From positions 1 through 64,000 of the forward strand of contig JAAYIY010000001.1 in the NCBI GenBank assembly GCA_012523185.1: a stretch of DNA of 64,000 bases, given 5' to 3'. Positions 43,849 through 53,174 of this stretch are shown here, in pieces; position 1 is the stretch's first letter, and every line of letters begins with the position of its first letter. The notes below the pieces were generated by a model that saw only the letters and a program-made list of their open reading frames with translations, ran no database searches and had not been told where the DNA came from. Source of the stretch: Clostridiales bacterium (lineage in GTDB: Bacteria > Bacillota > Clostridia > Oscillospirales > Acutalibacteraceae). The translations under genes were made by a program, and so were the position numbers.

Positions 43849-44108
43849 TTCACCCATCTCCGTAAATAACGTTCATAATTATTATATGATATTTTAAGGT
43901 GAAATGTGCAAAAAAACGTAAAACTTTTCAAATCAACCTATTTTATCACGACGCCGTTTAAAAAACAATGCCGTTCAAGCTTTTTATGCTTTGCGGCTTG
44001 TTCAAGCTTCTTGCACATTGATTTTTCGCTTTTGAGCTTTTAATTACCGTGTTTTATGACATTATGCAGGTGACATGACGTTTTACGTTGACGGCGAAAT
44101 ATTTTATG

Positions 44109-44137
44109 TTGCATTATTTTAAAAACAATGTTACAAT
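44109..44137 (+). promoter_or_regulatory. Promoter of the lipoprotein gene
   Basis: TTGCAT and TACAAT are separated by 17 bp, 46 bp before the start codon. The rest of the 43849-44183 gap holds no visible gene. Confidence 0.5.
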
Positions 44138-44183
44138 TTCAAAGCAAACAAGCAGTTCAACAATTTTTAAAGGAGATGCTGAA

Positions 44184-45032
44184 ATGACACTTAGGAGTTT
44201 TTTTGCGTTTTCACTGGCTTTATTAATGCTCATGTCCATGGCAGCTTGCGGCGGAAAGGACGACGACACGACAACATTGCCTGCCGACGAAACGACAGAG
44301 GCTGTTGAAAGCGAAACAGAATCAGTCACGGACGACATGACAGACATTTCGGAGGAGCCGTCACAGACCGAGGAGGAGACTTCCGCAGACGTCGCCGAAA
44401 CGGAAACCGCCGAACCTGAAAAGCTTGACCTTAACACGACGGAGGGTGTTATCAACTTATATAAGGAAGCCGCGGCAAAGACAGAAAAGGCCGGAATCAC
44501 ATCCGACAAGGTTATGTCGCTTGCGTCGCTTGACGGCGGCAAAGGTTTTGTCGGCGGCATAATCAGCGCTTTTGAGCCGATTGCCCGCAGGGCGCTCGCA
44601 AATAATTCTGTGCAGATAACGGGTATTGAGGGAAGCTATGACAAGCTTTCGCCCTCCGATGTAAAGTCGGCAAAGGCTGTCGACAACGGCAAGACGACGA
44701 CTCTCACAATCGAGCTGAAAGACCAGACAGACGGCGTGACGGGCAATCAAAACGGCCCCGTCGCCCACGGAGTCGGCGTGCTTGACAGCATCGAAACAGC
44801 ACTGGCGGAGCTTAAAGGCGTCACGTTTGATTATTCCGAGGGAACAGTTAAATTAAAATATACGGATGCTACAATCAATGTCACAATAGACAACGCGACA
44901 GGCAAAATCACAAGCGGCAAATGGCGCTTTGACGTCAACATAAGCCTTGACAATATCGGCGCAAAAATCGGAGTATTAAGCGTCACGCTAAAGGACGCGA
45001 AAGGCGTTGTTAAATACGAAATCACGCATTGA
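44184..45032 (+). CDS. Putative lipoprotein with acidic linker, unknown function
   Basis: This 282-residue protein begins with a lipoprotein signal peptide (RSFFAFSLALLMLMSMAAC), whose lipobox is SMAAC with the lipidated cysteine near residue 21. A threonine/glutamate-rich linker (DDTTTLPADETTEAVES and so on, about 25-80) is followed by a beta-rich domain with repeated charged strands. I do not recognise the C-terminal domain; it may bind a small ligand or a glycan. The ATG at 44184 has AAAGGAG 8 nt upstream; the longer frame to 44088 includes the promoter and is not real. Confidence 0.8.
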   Translation: MTLRSFFAFSLALLMLMSMAACGGKDDDTTTLPADETTEAVESETESVTDDMTDISEEPSQTEEETSADVAETETAEPEKLDLNTTEGVINLYKEAAAKTEKAGITSDKVMSLASLDGGKGFVGGIISAFEPIARRALANNSVQITGIEGSYDKLSPSDVKSAKAVDNGKTTTLTIELKDQTDGVTGNQNGPVAHGVGVLDSIETALAELKGVTFDYSEGTVKLKYTDATINVTIDNATGKITSGKWRFDVNISLDNIGAKIGVLSVTLKDAKGVVKYEITH

Positions 45033-45054
45033 CGCGCCGACAACAGCACAAAAT

Positions 45055-45085
45055 AAAAGCGGCTGTCCAAAGGGCGGTCGCTTTT
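45055..45085. terminator. Bidirectional terminator between the lipoprotein and thpR
   Basis: AAAAGCGGCTGTCC pairs with GGGCGGTCGCTTTT (several G-U pairs). T tracts follow on both strands. Confidence 0.7.
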
Positions 45086-45113
45086 GCAATTTTAGCTGTG
45101 CGGCTCAAAACTG

Positions 45114-45641
45114 TCAGGTTTGCCGCGCCGCTCCGTTTAAATGTCTTTTATAAATATCAGTATAAGTCAAAAGCCCGTTTATTCTCTCCGACTTCATCAA
45201 AGAAATGCTGTTTACAGCCATCGCGGCGGACGACAAAGACATTTCGGCTGCCGAGCAGTCGGAAGTGCTGCGCGCAAGCGTGACATGAGGCTTAAAGCGG
45301 CGCTCATCAATCTTAAATCCTTTTTCAAGGAGTGCGCGCCGCAAGGTTTTGACGAGGAAATTAAGCTCCTCGTCAGCTTTTACGCCTGCCCACAAGGTTG
45401 TGCCGAAGCACCCGTAAGCGCCGCCCACAGCAATTTTAAAAGGCGGGCATTCCACAATGTCAAGGCAGTGCTTTATGTCCGACAGCCTGTCTGTTTCGCC
45501 TATAAATATAAGGGTTAAATGCAGGTTTTCAGGTCTTGTGAAGCTTCCCGACACAGACAGATTTTTTAGCTCATCCGCTGCCTTGGACAGCAATTTTCTG
45601 ATTTCGTCATTAAAGTTTATCGCAATAAAAAGACGCATCAT
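45114..45641 (-). CDS. thpR: RNA 2',3'-cyclic phosphodiesterase (2H family)
   Basis: This 175-residue enzyme opens cyclic phosphate ends of RNA. Both catalytic H-x-T motifs are present, H41-L-T43 in LHLTLIFIGE and H119-V-T121 in PHVTLARS, with the typical RLFIAINF start and WAGVKADEELN. The length is normal. It is a single-gene unit, convergent with the lipoprotein gene. Confidence 0.93.
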   Translation of the reverse strand: MMRLFIAINFNDEIRKLLSKAADELKNLSVSGSFTRPENLHLTLIFIGETDRLSDIKHCLDIVECPPFKIAVGGAYGCFGTTLWAGVKADEELNFLVKTLRRALLEKGFKIDERRFKPHVTLARSTSDCSAAEMSLSSAAMAVNSISLMKSERINGLLTYTDIYKRHLNGAARQT

Positions 45642-45724
45642 ACCACCTCATTACATAATTCCCACACTTGAATTATAACACACACAGTCAACAAATCTCA
45701 ACACATACCGCTGTCTTTTTTTGC

Positions 45725-45753
45725 TTGTATGAGAATGAAAAGTGTGATATAAT
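45725..45753 (+). promoter_or_regulatory. Promoter of the GT2-flippase-propeller operon
   Basis: TTGTAT and TATAAT are separated by 17 bp. The 5-prime leader of about 95 nt is GC-rich at its end (GGGACGCGCGGTGCGGGGTC). Confidence 0.65.
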
Positions 45754-45855
45754 ATGATGAATTTATTTTAAATGATTGATTATGTTTGCCGGTTACGTTG
45801 TCGGGACGCGCGGTGCGGGGTCGGCAACAAAATCTAACGGGTCGGAGGTGGACAC

Positions 45856-46875
45856 ATGGCGGACGGCGTCTTTTTCAGCTTACTTGTAACTGTTTTCAAC
45901 AAAGAAAGCTATATTGACGATTTTTTCCGCTCTGTCCTTAATCAGACATACGCCGATTTTGAAGTCATAGTCATAGACGACGGTTCATCTGACGGCAGCG
46001 GCAAAATCGCCGACTCATACGCGGAAAAGGACAGGCGAATCAAGGTTTGGCACACATCAAACCGCGGTGTGCTGAACGCGAGGAAAACGGCGCTTGACAA
46101 AGCGGCGGGCGAATACATCCTGAATGTTGATTCTGACGATTTGCTTGAACCGTGTCTTTTCGAGACATTGGCCGAGGCAATAGCAAAACATGACTGTGAC
46201 CTTGTTCTTTTTGATTTTGTTTCCTTTTACGCGGATGGGCGAGAGCGGAGGGAAACTTATTTTGACGGCGAGAGGATTTTTGAGGGTGATTCCAAAGGCG
46301 AGCTGTTCAGCGAGCTGCTGACGGCAAGGCTCAACTCACTAAGCACAAAGTGTTACAGCAAGAAAATCGCTTCGATTTCCCTTGATTACGGCAAATTTCG
46401 AGGTTTAAAGCACGGGGAGGACTTGCTCCAAAGCGCCTATATCATTTCAAACGCCGAAAAGACTTTATATTTAAACATCCCGCTTTACCGCTATCGCGCA
46501 GGCGTGGGAGCTTCCGAAATGTTTGACAGCGACAGCCTTAAAAAGTATTCGATTGTCGCCGACACAATATATTCGCTGATTGACGCGCAGGGTTTTATCA
46601 CGAACCAAAGAAAAGATGAATTTTTCCGTTTGTGCCGCAGGCAGCTTAACAACCACATAGGGGTTATGGCGAAAAACAGCGTTGGAATGGGAAGTGCGTC
46701 AAAGCTGCTTAAAGAAGCCGAGGGTCTGACCATTTACAAAAGCGCCGCAAGCACCTCCTGCAACCGATTTTTCAGCAAAGCGCAAAATATAAAGTTTTAT
46801 CTTGTCAGAACAAAAAGATACCGCACGGCTTATGCCGTTCAAGCGATGAGGCAAAAGCTTTTATGTCACAAATAA
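45856..46875 (+). CDS. GT2-family glycosyltransferase
   Basis: This 339-residue protein has a GT-A fold: VTVFNKESYIDDFFRSVLNQ, FEVIVIDDGSSDGSG and the metal-binding LNVDSDDLLEP. The C-terminal 110 residues are charged and contain no clear membrane helix. It likely transfers a sugar from a nucleotide donor at the inner leaflet for an extracellular glycan. GGAGGTGGACAC precedes the start. It opens an operon with the flippase and the propeller protein. Confidence 0.9.
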   Translation: MADGVFFSLLVTVFNKESYIDDFFRSVLNQTYADFEVIVIDDGSSDGSGKIADSYAEKDRRIKVWHTSNRGVLNARKTALDKAAGEYILNVDSDDLLEPCLFETLAEAIAKHDCDLVLFDFVSFYADGRERRETYFDGERIFEGDSKGELFSELLTARLNSLSTKCYSKKIASISLDYGKFRGLKHGEDLLQSAYIISNAEKTLYLNIPLYRYRAGVGASEMFDSDSLKKYSIVADTIYSLIDAQGFITNQRKDEFFRLCRRQLNNHIGVMAKNSVGMGSASKLLKEAEGLTIYKSAASTSCNRFFSKAQNIKFYLVRTKRYRTAYAVQAMRQKLLCHK

Positions 46876-46894
46876 AGAACGGAGTTGATGGCTG

Positions 46895-48454
46895 TTGCGC
46901 AGCAGAAAGTCGGCAAGGAATGTCATAACATCTCTTTTGCTGCAGCTGACGACAATAATCTGCGGGCTTGTTGTGCCCCGCGCGATTATCGGGGCTTTCG
47001 GCTCCGCCGTCAACGGCACAATATACTCCATCACGCAGTTTTTAAGCTATATTGTCCTGCTTGAGGCAGGTGTGGGGGGAGTTGTTCGCGCCGCTCTTTA
47101 CGGTCCTCTTGCCGCGGGAGATAAGGGCGCCGTAAGCTCGATTGTCAAGGCTACCGACCGTTTTTTTAAATCTGTCGCGCTCATTTTTGCCGCTTATCTT
47201 GCCCTTACAGCCTGCTTTTTTCCGTTTCTTGTGAGCAACGAATTTGATTGGCTTTTTACTTTTTTTCTTGTGCTGATAATAGGCTCCGGCACATTCGCTC
47301 AATATTATTTCGGATTGACATGCCAAGTTCTGCTGCACGCTGATCAAAAAAGCTATATATCGTCTGCGCTGCAAATTGTTACGACACTGCTTAATACCCT
47401 GCTTGTGCTTGCCTTTATACACTTCGGCGCCTCAATCCATATCGTCAGATTCGGCACATCTTTTGTTTTTATTCTCCGCCCGCTCATCCTGCGCGGCTAT
47501 GTCGGCAGAAAATACAAGCTCGACAAAAAGGCAAAGCCCGACAACGACGCCATCAGCCAGCGCTGGGACGGTCTCGGTCATCACATAGCATTTTTTCTGC
47601 ACACCAACACAGACATTGCTCTGCTGACTGTGTTTTCTCGCCTGACGTCACGAATCGGGATTTCGGAGGTGTCTGTTTACACCGTATATTATTCTGTCGT
47701 CATAGGCGTCGAAAAGATTGTCTCAACCTTGTCGTCCGGAATCGAGGCGGCTTTCGGAAACATGATAGCAAAAGGGGAGGACGAGGCGCTTCGGCGAAAC
47801 TTCGGCATTTACGAATTTGTTTCCTTTGTTGCGACGACTGTTTTGTTCACGTGCGCCGGTTTGCTTGTTTTGCCGTTTGTTTCGATTTATACACGAAACA
47901 TTACAGACGCCGATTATTTTCGACCGGCATTTGCGTTTGTTTTGACTTTGGCGGAGGCTGTTTTTTGCCTGCGTATTCCGTATAACAGCGTCACGCTTGC
48001 GGCAGGTCATTTTAAGCAGACAAGAAACGGCGCGTTTGCCGAAGCGTTCATAAACATTGCGCTTTCCTGCGCGCTTGTCGTCCCGTTCGGCATAACGGGC
48101 GTCGCTGTGGGGACGCTTGCGGCAATGTGCTTCCGCACTGTCCAATATGCACTGTATACCTCGAAAAACATTGTTAAAAGAACGCCTGTTTATTTTTGTC
48201 TGCGCCTGGCAGTAAATGCCGCCGCATCTGTTTTAAGCATAGCCGCCGTAACGCTTATGCCGCCGTTTTTCGGCGATTCATACTTTCACTGGTTTTTATA
48301 CGCCGCCGCCGTGTTCACCGTGAGCGGGACTGTCGTGACGGCATTAAACATTCTTTTCTTCCGCGGCGACTTTTCAAATCTTTTAAAGCTTATAAAAAAT
48401 ACAATAAAAAGAAATAACGGAGGTCAACATGAAAAGAAACTGCCTTTTGCTTAA
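46895..48454 (+). CDS. Polysaccharide flippase (Wzx-like, MATE/MOP superfamily)
   Basis: The 519-residue protein has about 14 hydrophobic segments and begins RSRKSARNVITSLLLQLTTI with PRAIIGAFGSAVNGTIYSITQF, which is typical of the Wzx/RfbX oligosaccharide flippases of the MOP superfamily. It would export lipid-linked oligosaccharides made by the adjacent GT2. The start is a TTG at 46895, with GGAG 10 nt upstream. Its final 26 bases overlap the start of the propeller gene, and GGAGGT for that gene lies within its own coding sequence. Confidence 0.85.
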   Translation: MRSRKSARNVITSLLLQLTTIICGLVVPRAIIGAFGSAVNGTIYSITQFLSYIVLLEAGVGGVVRAALYGPLAAGDKGAVSSIVKATDRFFKSVALIFAAYLALTACFFPFLVSNEFDWLFTFFLVLIIGSGTFAQYYFGLTCQVLLHADQKSYISSALQIVTTLLNTLLVLAFIHFGASIHIVRFGTSFVFILRPLILRGYVGRKYKLDKKAKPDNDAISQRWDGLGHHIAFFLHTNTDIALLTVFSRLTSRIGISEVSVYTVYYSVVIGVEKIVSTLSSGIEAAFGNMIAKGEDEALRRNFGIYEFVSFVATTVLFTCAGLLVLPFVSIYTRNITDADYFRPAFAFVLTLAEAVFCLRIPYNSVTLAAGHFKQTRNGAFAEAFINIALSCALVVPFGITGVAVGTLAAMCFRTVQYALYTSKNIVKRTPVYFCLRLAVNAAASVLSIAAVTLMPPFFGDSYFHWFLYAAAVFTVSGTVVTALNILFFRGDFSNLLKLIKNTIKRNNGGQHEKKLPFA

Positions 48455-50534
48455 AAAATCCGCACAAAAAACAAGGACATTCTTTAAAAAAGCCGACGGG
48501 CTGCCGTCAGACAATGTAACGGCTTTGAGCCTTGCGTCGGACGGGACGCTTTTTGTCGGAACAGACAGCGGACTTTGCCTTTACAACGGAAAGAAGTTTA
48601 TGGACGTCGGCGGAATATCCTCGCCTGTCAAAGAGCTGTTCGCCTGTGAGGACGGCAAGATGATTGCGTTGTCCGAAAACATCGCTTACATCATTTCCAA
48701 CAAAAAATCATGCGGCTTTCATGATTTTAAAGAGCCTGCTGTTGATATTTGCCGCGACGGTGCCGGTCAGGTTTGGCTGCTGACTGATTCAAGCCTTTAC
48801 AAATATGAGGAAGGCAAATTCAGCGAGCTGAAAAGCCTTGAGTTTTCCGGAGCGACGGCAATGACGGCTTTTGGAAATGGCGAGGTATATGTTTTCAGTC
48901 CGCAGGCTTTGCAGATTTTGCACGGAAAAAGACCTTGCTGGGGCTGTGTGCTGCCGTCACACGCCTATGTTCCGTCCACAGCGGTAAATACAATGATATC
49001 CGATGAGTGGGGGCATATTTGGTGCGGAAGCGACGACGGGCTTATGATATACGACGGCAAAAGCGAGTGGCTGACGCCTGCCGATTCCGCGTTTTTGCCC
49101 AAATGCGCCATAACAAAGCTAAGGTTTGGAAGCGACGGCGCAAGGTATATCGGGACGGAAATAGGACTTTATCTGCAAAAAGGCACACACCATAGCTTTA
49201 TCGGCGCCGACCGCTGGCTCCCCGGGTCAAGGGTCAATGCCGTCGCGGTTAACGACGAAAATGACGAATATTGGGTGGGAACGCCGACCGGTCTTAGCAG
49301 AATCACAAACAAGCTCATGTCGCTTGAAGAAAAGGCCGCGTTTTTCCAGGATATAACGGCAAAGTACCACAACCGCGAAGGCTACATAAACAACAGGCAT
49401 ATCATAAACGGCGACATTGACAGCGGCTCTGTCGAAATATCAGACAACGACGGTCTTTGGACGGCGACATTTGTCGCGGCGCAAAGCTTCCGCTATGCAG
49501 TCACCAAAGACGCAAATGCGAAGGCGGCGGCAAGGGAGTCTATGAACGCCATCCTCAAGCTTCAAAACATAAGCGGAATCGAGGGCTTCCCCGCGAGAGC
49601 GTACCGCCGCCCGGGAGAGCATAGGTTCGGGGACGGGGACATTGAGTGGCATCTCACAAAGGACGAAACAAGCAAGCTCGAATGGAAAGGGGAGACGTCC
49701 AGCGATGAGGTTGTCGGTCACTATTACGCCTGCGCGTGGTATTATGACCTTGTCGCCGACGAGGACGAAAAGAAGGTAATCGCCGAGTCGTTAAAGCGTG
49801 TGACAGACCACATATTGAGCCATGATTACAAGCTTTGCGACACTGACGGTCTGCCCTGCACATGGTCAAACTGGGATCCCGACGATCTCAACGCAAATGA
49901 CACATGGTTTTGGGAAAAGGGCGTAAACTCACTTGAGTTTTTGTCGCTGCTGAAGGTGACATATCACATGACAGGAGAAGAAAAATATAACGACATATAC
50001 AAATTGTTTATAAAAAAATATCATTACGCGCTCAACACCGTGACTTACAAGATTGACGACAACTATTCATGCCATATTGACGACAAGCTTGGGTTTTACG
50101 CGATACATAATCTCATGACATATGAGAAGGACCCGCAGCTTCGCAAATATTATGAAATGGGAATAAAATATCATTTTGAAGTCGAAAAGATTGAGCGCTG
50201 TGCAACGTGGAACTTCATATACGGAGGGTTGACGGACGAGCCGTGCGACATTGAAAGCGCCGTCCGCACTCTCCAGGAAACACCTCTTGACCTTGTTAAA
50301 TACGGCATGAAAAACACCTTGCGCCCCGACGTCGAAATAGACAGCTCACCGGAAGATTTCGGCGGGAAAGCGCACGCGAAAAACCCGCTTCCGGCAGACG
50401 AGCGCCCAAGCGACAGATTGACATATAACGCCTTTATGCTTGACTACCCCTCGGGTGCAGGCACATGTGTGTGTCCGTCGTCATGGCTGCTGCCTTATTG
50501 GATGGGAAGGTACTATGACCTTTTCAGGGAGTAA
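48429..50534 (+). CDS. Beta-propeller / alpha-helical-toroid protein, 701 residues, putative carbohydrate-active enzyme
   Basis: The N-terminal ~300 residues carry about six two-component-regulator-type propeller blades: DNVTALSLASDGTLFVGTDSGLC, VNTMISDEWGHIWCGSDDGLMIY, ITKLRFGSDGARYIGTEIGL and VNAVAVNDENDEYWVGTPTGL. From residue ~340 to the end the sequence is alpha-helical with TFVAAQSFRYAVTKDANAKA, KGETSSDEVVGHYYACAWYY, DTDGLPCTWSNWDPDD and GVNSLEFLSLLKVTYHMTGE, and it ends in WMGRYYDLFRE. These helices resemble an (alpha/alpha)6 toroid like many glycosidases and lyases. No signal peptide is seen. It is translationally coupled to the flippase gene (26-bp overlap). The paralogue at 53175 shares the SSDE, G-x-P-x-T-W-x-x-W and NS-x-E motifs. 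The reaction is unknown. Confidence 0.75.
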   Translation: MKRNCLLLKKSAQKTRTFFKKADGLPSDNVTALSLASDGTLFVGTDSGLCLYNGKKFMDVGGISSPVKELFACEDGKMIALSENIAYIISNKKSCGFHDFKEPAVDICRDGAGQVWLLTDSSLYKYEEGKFSELKSLEFSGATAMTAFGNGEVYVFSPQALQILHGKRPCWGCVLPSHAYVPSTAVNTMISDEWGHIWCGSDDGLMIYDGKSEWLTPADSAFLPKCAITKLRFGSDGARYIGTEIGLYLQKGTHHSFIGADRWLPGSRVNAVAVNDENDEYWVGTPTGLSRITNKLMSLEEKAAFFQDITAKYHNREGYINNRHIINGDIDSGSVEISDNDGLWTATFVAAQSFRYAVTKDANAKAAARESMNAILKLQNISGIEGFPARAYRRPGEHRFGDGDIEWHLTKDETSKLEWKGETSSDEVVGHYYACAWYYDLVADEDEKKVIAESLKRVTDHILSHDYKLCDTDGLPCTWSNWDPDDLNANDTWFWEKGVNSLEFLSLLKVTYHMTGEEKYNDIYKLFIKKYHYALNTVTYKIDDNYSCHIDDKLGFYAIHNLMTYEKDPQLRKYYEMGIKYHFEVEKIERCATWNFIYGGLTDEPCDIESAVRTLQETPLDLVKYGMKNTLRPDVEIDSSPEDFGGKAHAKNPLPADERPSDRLTYNAFMLDYPSGAGTCVCPSSWLLPYWMGRYYDLFRE

Positions 50535-50563
50535 GACGAAAAAGCAACGAAAGATTAATCAAA

Positions 50564-50603
50564 AAAGCGCCCGGTGCCTGCGTGTGCAGATGCCGGGCGC
50601 TTT
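50564..50603. terminator. Bidirectional terminator between convergent glycan operons
   Basis: AAAGCGCCCGG and CCGGGCGCTTT form a perfect 11-bp stem, with an inner CTGC/GCAG helix in the loop; A/T tracts flank both sides. Confidence 0.85.
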
Positions 50604-50657
50604 CAGCTTTCAAGCCGTTAAAAACAGAACAATTTGAATAAGGGAAAACCATGTGAA

Positions 50658-53150
50658 TTATTCTTCCGCTATTCCTTCAAGGAAGTCTGTTTCCTTTACA
50701 TGACCCTCCGAATCGACACGGAAGGTTTTGATTTCGTTTTTGCCGAAGTCAGCCCAGAAACCCGCGTCTATCATGTCACAGACGATGCCGACTCTGCCTG
50801 TGTCCTTGCCGTCCGTCTCGTAGCAGCGAATAATCGTGTCGCCGGAGCCGTCCTCGCAAAGCTTGAGCGCGGTGACTGCTATATTTGGCTTTGTGACGCT
50901 CAAAAAGCTTTTTACAGGCGGTTCTGTGCCTTTGTGATAGCCTTCGGGAACAACTGTCGGACGGCAGTTAAAGAGCGCCGCGTCGGCTGTTATCCCGCTG
51001 TTTTCGGCTTCGCCCATATGAACTGATATGCCGTATTCAAAGCGGTGCAGTCCCTCGTCCGTAAAGTCGAAATCAGCCTTGGGACGGTGAGAGAAATGAT
51101 CCGCGAAGATTACGTTCCGCAGAAGAGTTAATCGAATCTCATTGCCAGGGCAATCGTAGCTGTATTTAGAGTCGTTTAAGACGGATATACCTCTGCGCAA
51201 GCCGTCGGACGCCGTCACCGTGAGGTCGGCCCAGCCTTGAGCAGGCTCCTCCTCGCCGTTGCAGGGGCGCTTAATGAATGACGACGGAATCTCATATGTT
51301 GAAATGGGGTCGCCGCCCTCAAGCGCAAACGGCATTTTAAGAATCGAAAAGTCCTCCTGCCACATTGCCTTGCATTTTACGCGCAAAACCCTTTGGCAAG
51401 AGCCGAGAATAAAGTTCTGCGTAAGGTGGGATTCGTTAAAGCGATGCTTTGTGCGAATGACAGCCCTTGCGGGACCGCTTTCGACAAGCTCTATGCTCAC
51501 AAGCTCCATCACGCCGCGTATATCGTGAAATTTAAAGACTTTGTGCGCCCATGTGTCCGTCTTGCTGTCGTCAATGACAGTCGGCAGTGCAAGCGTCTTG
51601 CCGCCGGCGTAATCAAAGCCGTCGGACTTCGAAACAAGACTTTTTATCCCGCCTGTTTTGTCGTCAAAAACGACCTTCAGATATTTATTTTCGATAGTAA
51701 GCCCGGAGGCGCTGACATCTGTTTTTTGAGCATTATTGACATTTTCACCGTCCTCTTTTGAAAGCCAGTCAAGCCTATATGCGGCATAGCCCATCGGAGG
51801 AACCTTTGCAACAAAAACTGTGTCAAGGTGAGAGTCGTTTGAGCGGGATGAGCGGACGTTTTGGAAAACAACGTCGCTGCCGTTAAAATCAGTCACGCGG
51901 GAGGATGGGTGGTATGTCCTGACGGGAACGGAAATTTCATGCGAAAGAGGGTTGAAAACAACGACGGGTCTCGGAAAGTTGACGTTTCGGCAATGGTGGC
52001 GCGCCGAAGAAACCACAGTGTCGGACACGCCGTCAAACCATGTGTCTATCTGCCCCGCGATTTTCAGCATCGCGTTATTTTCGATACGCGCGGCTGTTGC
52101 CATGGCGTGCCCCATGCTGTCGCGCACATCTTCGTAAGCCTCCATGATAGAGCAGCCGCAAAGAATGTCGTGGAACTGGTTAAAACAGACGTTGCGCCAA
52201 GCCTCGGCAAGGTCGCTTGAAGCGGCGGTCATCGCGGTTGTTTTTGAGGCGATTGTGTTCCAAGTTTCAGCGGAAAACAGCATATTTTCCGCCTTTCTGT
52301 TAAGCTTTTTGACAAGAGAGACGGCGGAATAGCAGCCGCTCGCGTGATGCTGCATATCGCCGCGCCAAACGGGAAGATCAAGTCTTTCGGCACACATTTT
52401 TTCAAAGTATTCAACAGGCGACGAAAACTCAAGCTCCGAAAACCCGTCTGATTTGAGTTTTGAGCAAAGATGCTCCAAATCTCCCTTTGTCGGGCCGCCG
52501 CCGTGGTTTCCGACGCCGTAGAACAACATCATGCCGTGACCTTTTTTCGCCGCCCGCTCCTTTAAGGACGAGAGAGCCTTATCGATGCCGTCAGTGCCTG
52601 ATTTGCCGTAGCCGCCTGAAATGCGGTATGTCATAACCCTTGAGCCGTCGACACCGTCCCACCAAAAAAGATCCTCGGGAATATCGGGGTTTTCGGTTAT
52701 GTCCGGGCGCATCATGACATAAGACCTCATGCCGCCCTTTAAAAGGAGCTGGGGCATGTTTCCGTTGTGACCGAAAGAATCGACATTGTATCCCACGTCG
52801 CAAATCATGCCGAACTTCTCAAGATAATAAAGCTGGCTGTAAAGCGCTTGGCGGGCGAAGCTTTCGCCGGAAGGGATGTTGCAGTCGGGCTGAACCCACC
52901 AGCCGTTTACGGGAATCCACCTGCCTTGCCGCACGCGCTCCCGAATTTCTTCAAACATGTCCTTGTCGATTTCCTCAACCCAACGGTAATATGACGCGGA
53001 GGAGCAAGTAAAAACAAAGTCGTCGTACTCATTGAGCCTGTCAAGAGCGCTGCGGAAGGTTTGAAGAACTTCGCCGCATCCCTCCTGCCAACGCCAAAGC
53101 CAAACAGGGTCAAGGTGGGCGTTGCCGATTAAAAATATATTTTTATTCAT
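50658..53150 (-). CDS. GH38 alpha-mannosidase
   Basis: This 830-residue retaining alpha-mannosidase shows the family features: metal ligands in IGNAHLDPVWLW (H12, D14), the nucleophile D124 in GYNVDSFGHNGNMPQLL, and MYGVGNHGGGP-type motif as FYGVGNHGGGPTKGDL. The large C-terminal beta-sandwich region is complete. No signal peptide is seen, so it acts on imported mannosides. Bacterial relatives are often alpha-1,2/1,3-mannosidases or act on mannosyl-glycerate. It follows the 592-residue propeller/toroid protein by 24 bp in the same direction, suggesting that the two work on the same glycan. Confidence 0.93.
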   Translation of the reverse strand: MNKNIFLIGNAHLDPVWLWRWQEGCGEVLQTFRSALDRLNEYDDFVFTCSSASYYRWVEEIDKDMFEEIRERVRQGRWIPVNGWWVQPDCNIPSGESFARQALYSQLYYLEKFGMICDVGYNVDSFGHNGNMPQLLLKGGMRSYVMMRPDITENPDIPEDLFWWDGVDGSRVMTYRISGGYGKSGTDGIDKALSSLKERAAKKGHGMMLFYGVGNHGGGPTKGDLEHLCSKLKSDGFSELEFSSPVEYFEKMCAERLDLPVWRGDMQHHASGCYSAVSLVKKLNRKAENMLFSAETWNTIASKTTAMTAASSDLAEAWRNVCFNQFHDILCGCSIMEAYEDVRDSMGHAMATAARIENNAMLKIAGQIDTWFDGVSDTVVSSARHHCRNVNFPRPVVVFNPLSHEISVPVRTYHPSSRVTDFNGSDVVFQNVRSSRSNDSHLDTVFVAKVPPMGYAAYRLDWLSKEDGENVNNAQKTDVSASGLTIENKYLKVVFDDKTGGIKSLVSKSDGFDYAGGKTLALPTVIDDSKTDTWAHKVFKFHDIRGVMELVSIELVESGPARAVIRTKHRFNESHLTQNFILGSCQRVLRVKCKAMWQEDFSILKMPFALEGGDPISTYEIPSSFIKRPCNGEEEPAQGWADLTVTASDGLRRGISVLNDSKYSYDCPGNEIRLTLLRNVIFADHFSHRPKADFDFTDEGLHRFEYGISVHMGEAENSGITADAALFNCRPTVVPEGYHKGTEPPVKSFLSVTKPNIAVTALKLCEDGSGDTIIRCYETDGKDTGRVGIVCDMIDAGFWADFGKNEIKTFRVDSEGHVKETDFLEGIAEE

Positions 53151-53174
53151 CTTGTAGCCATCCTTTTCTAAAGT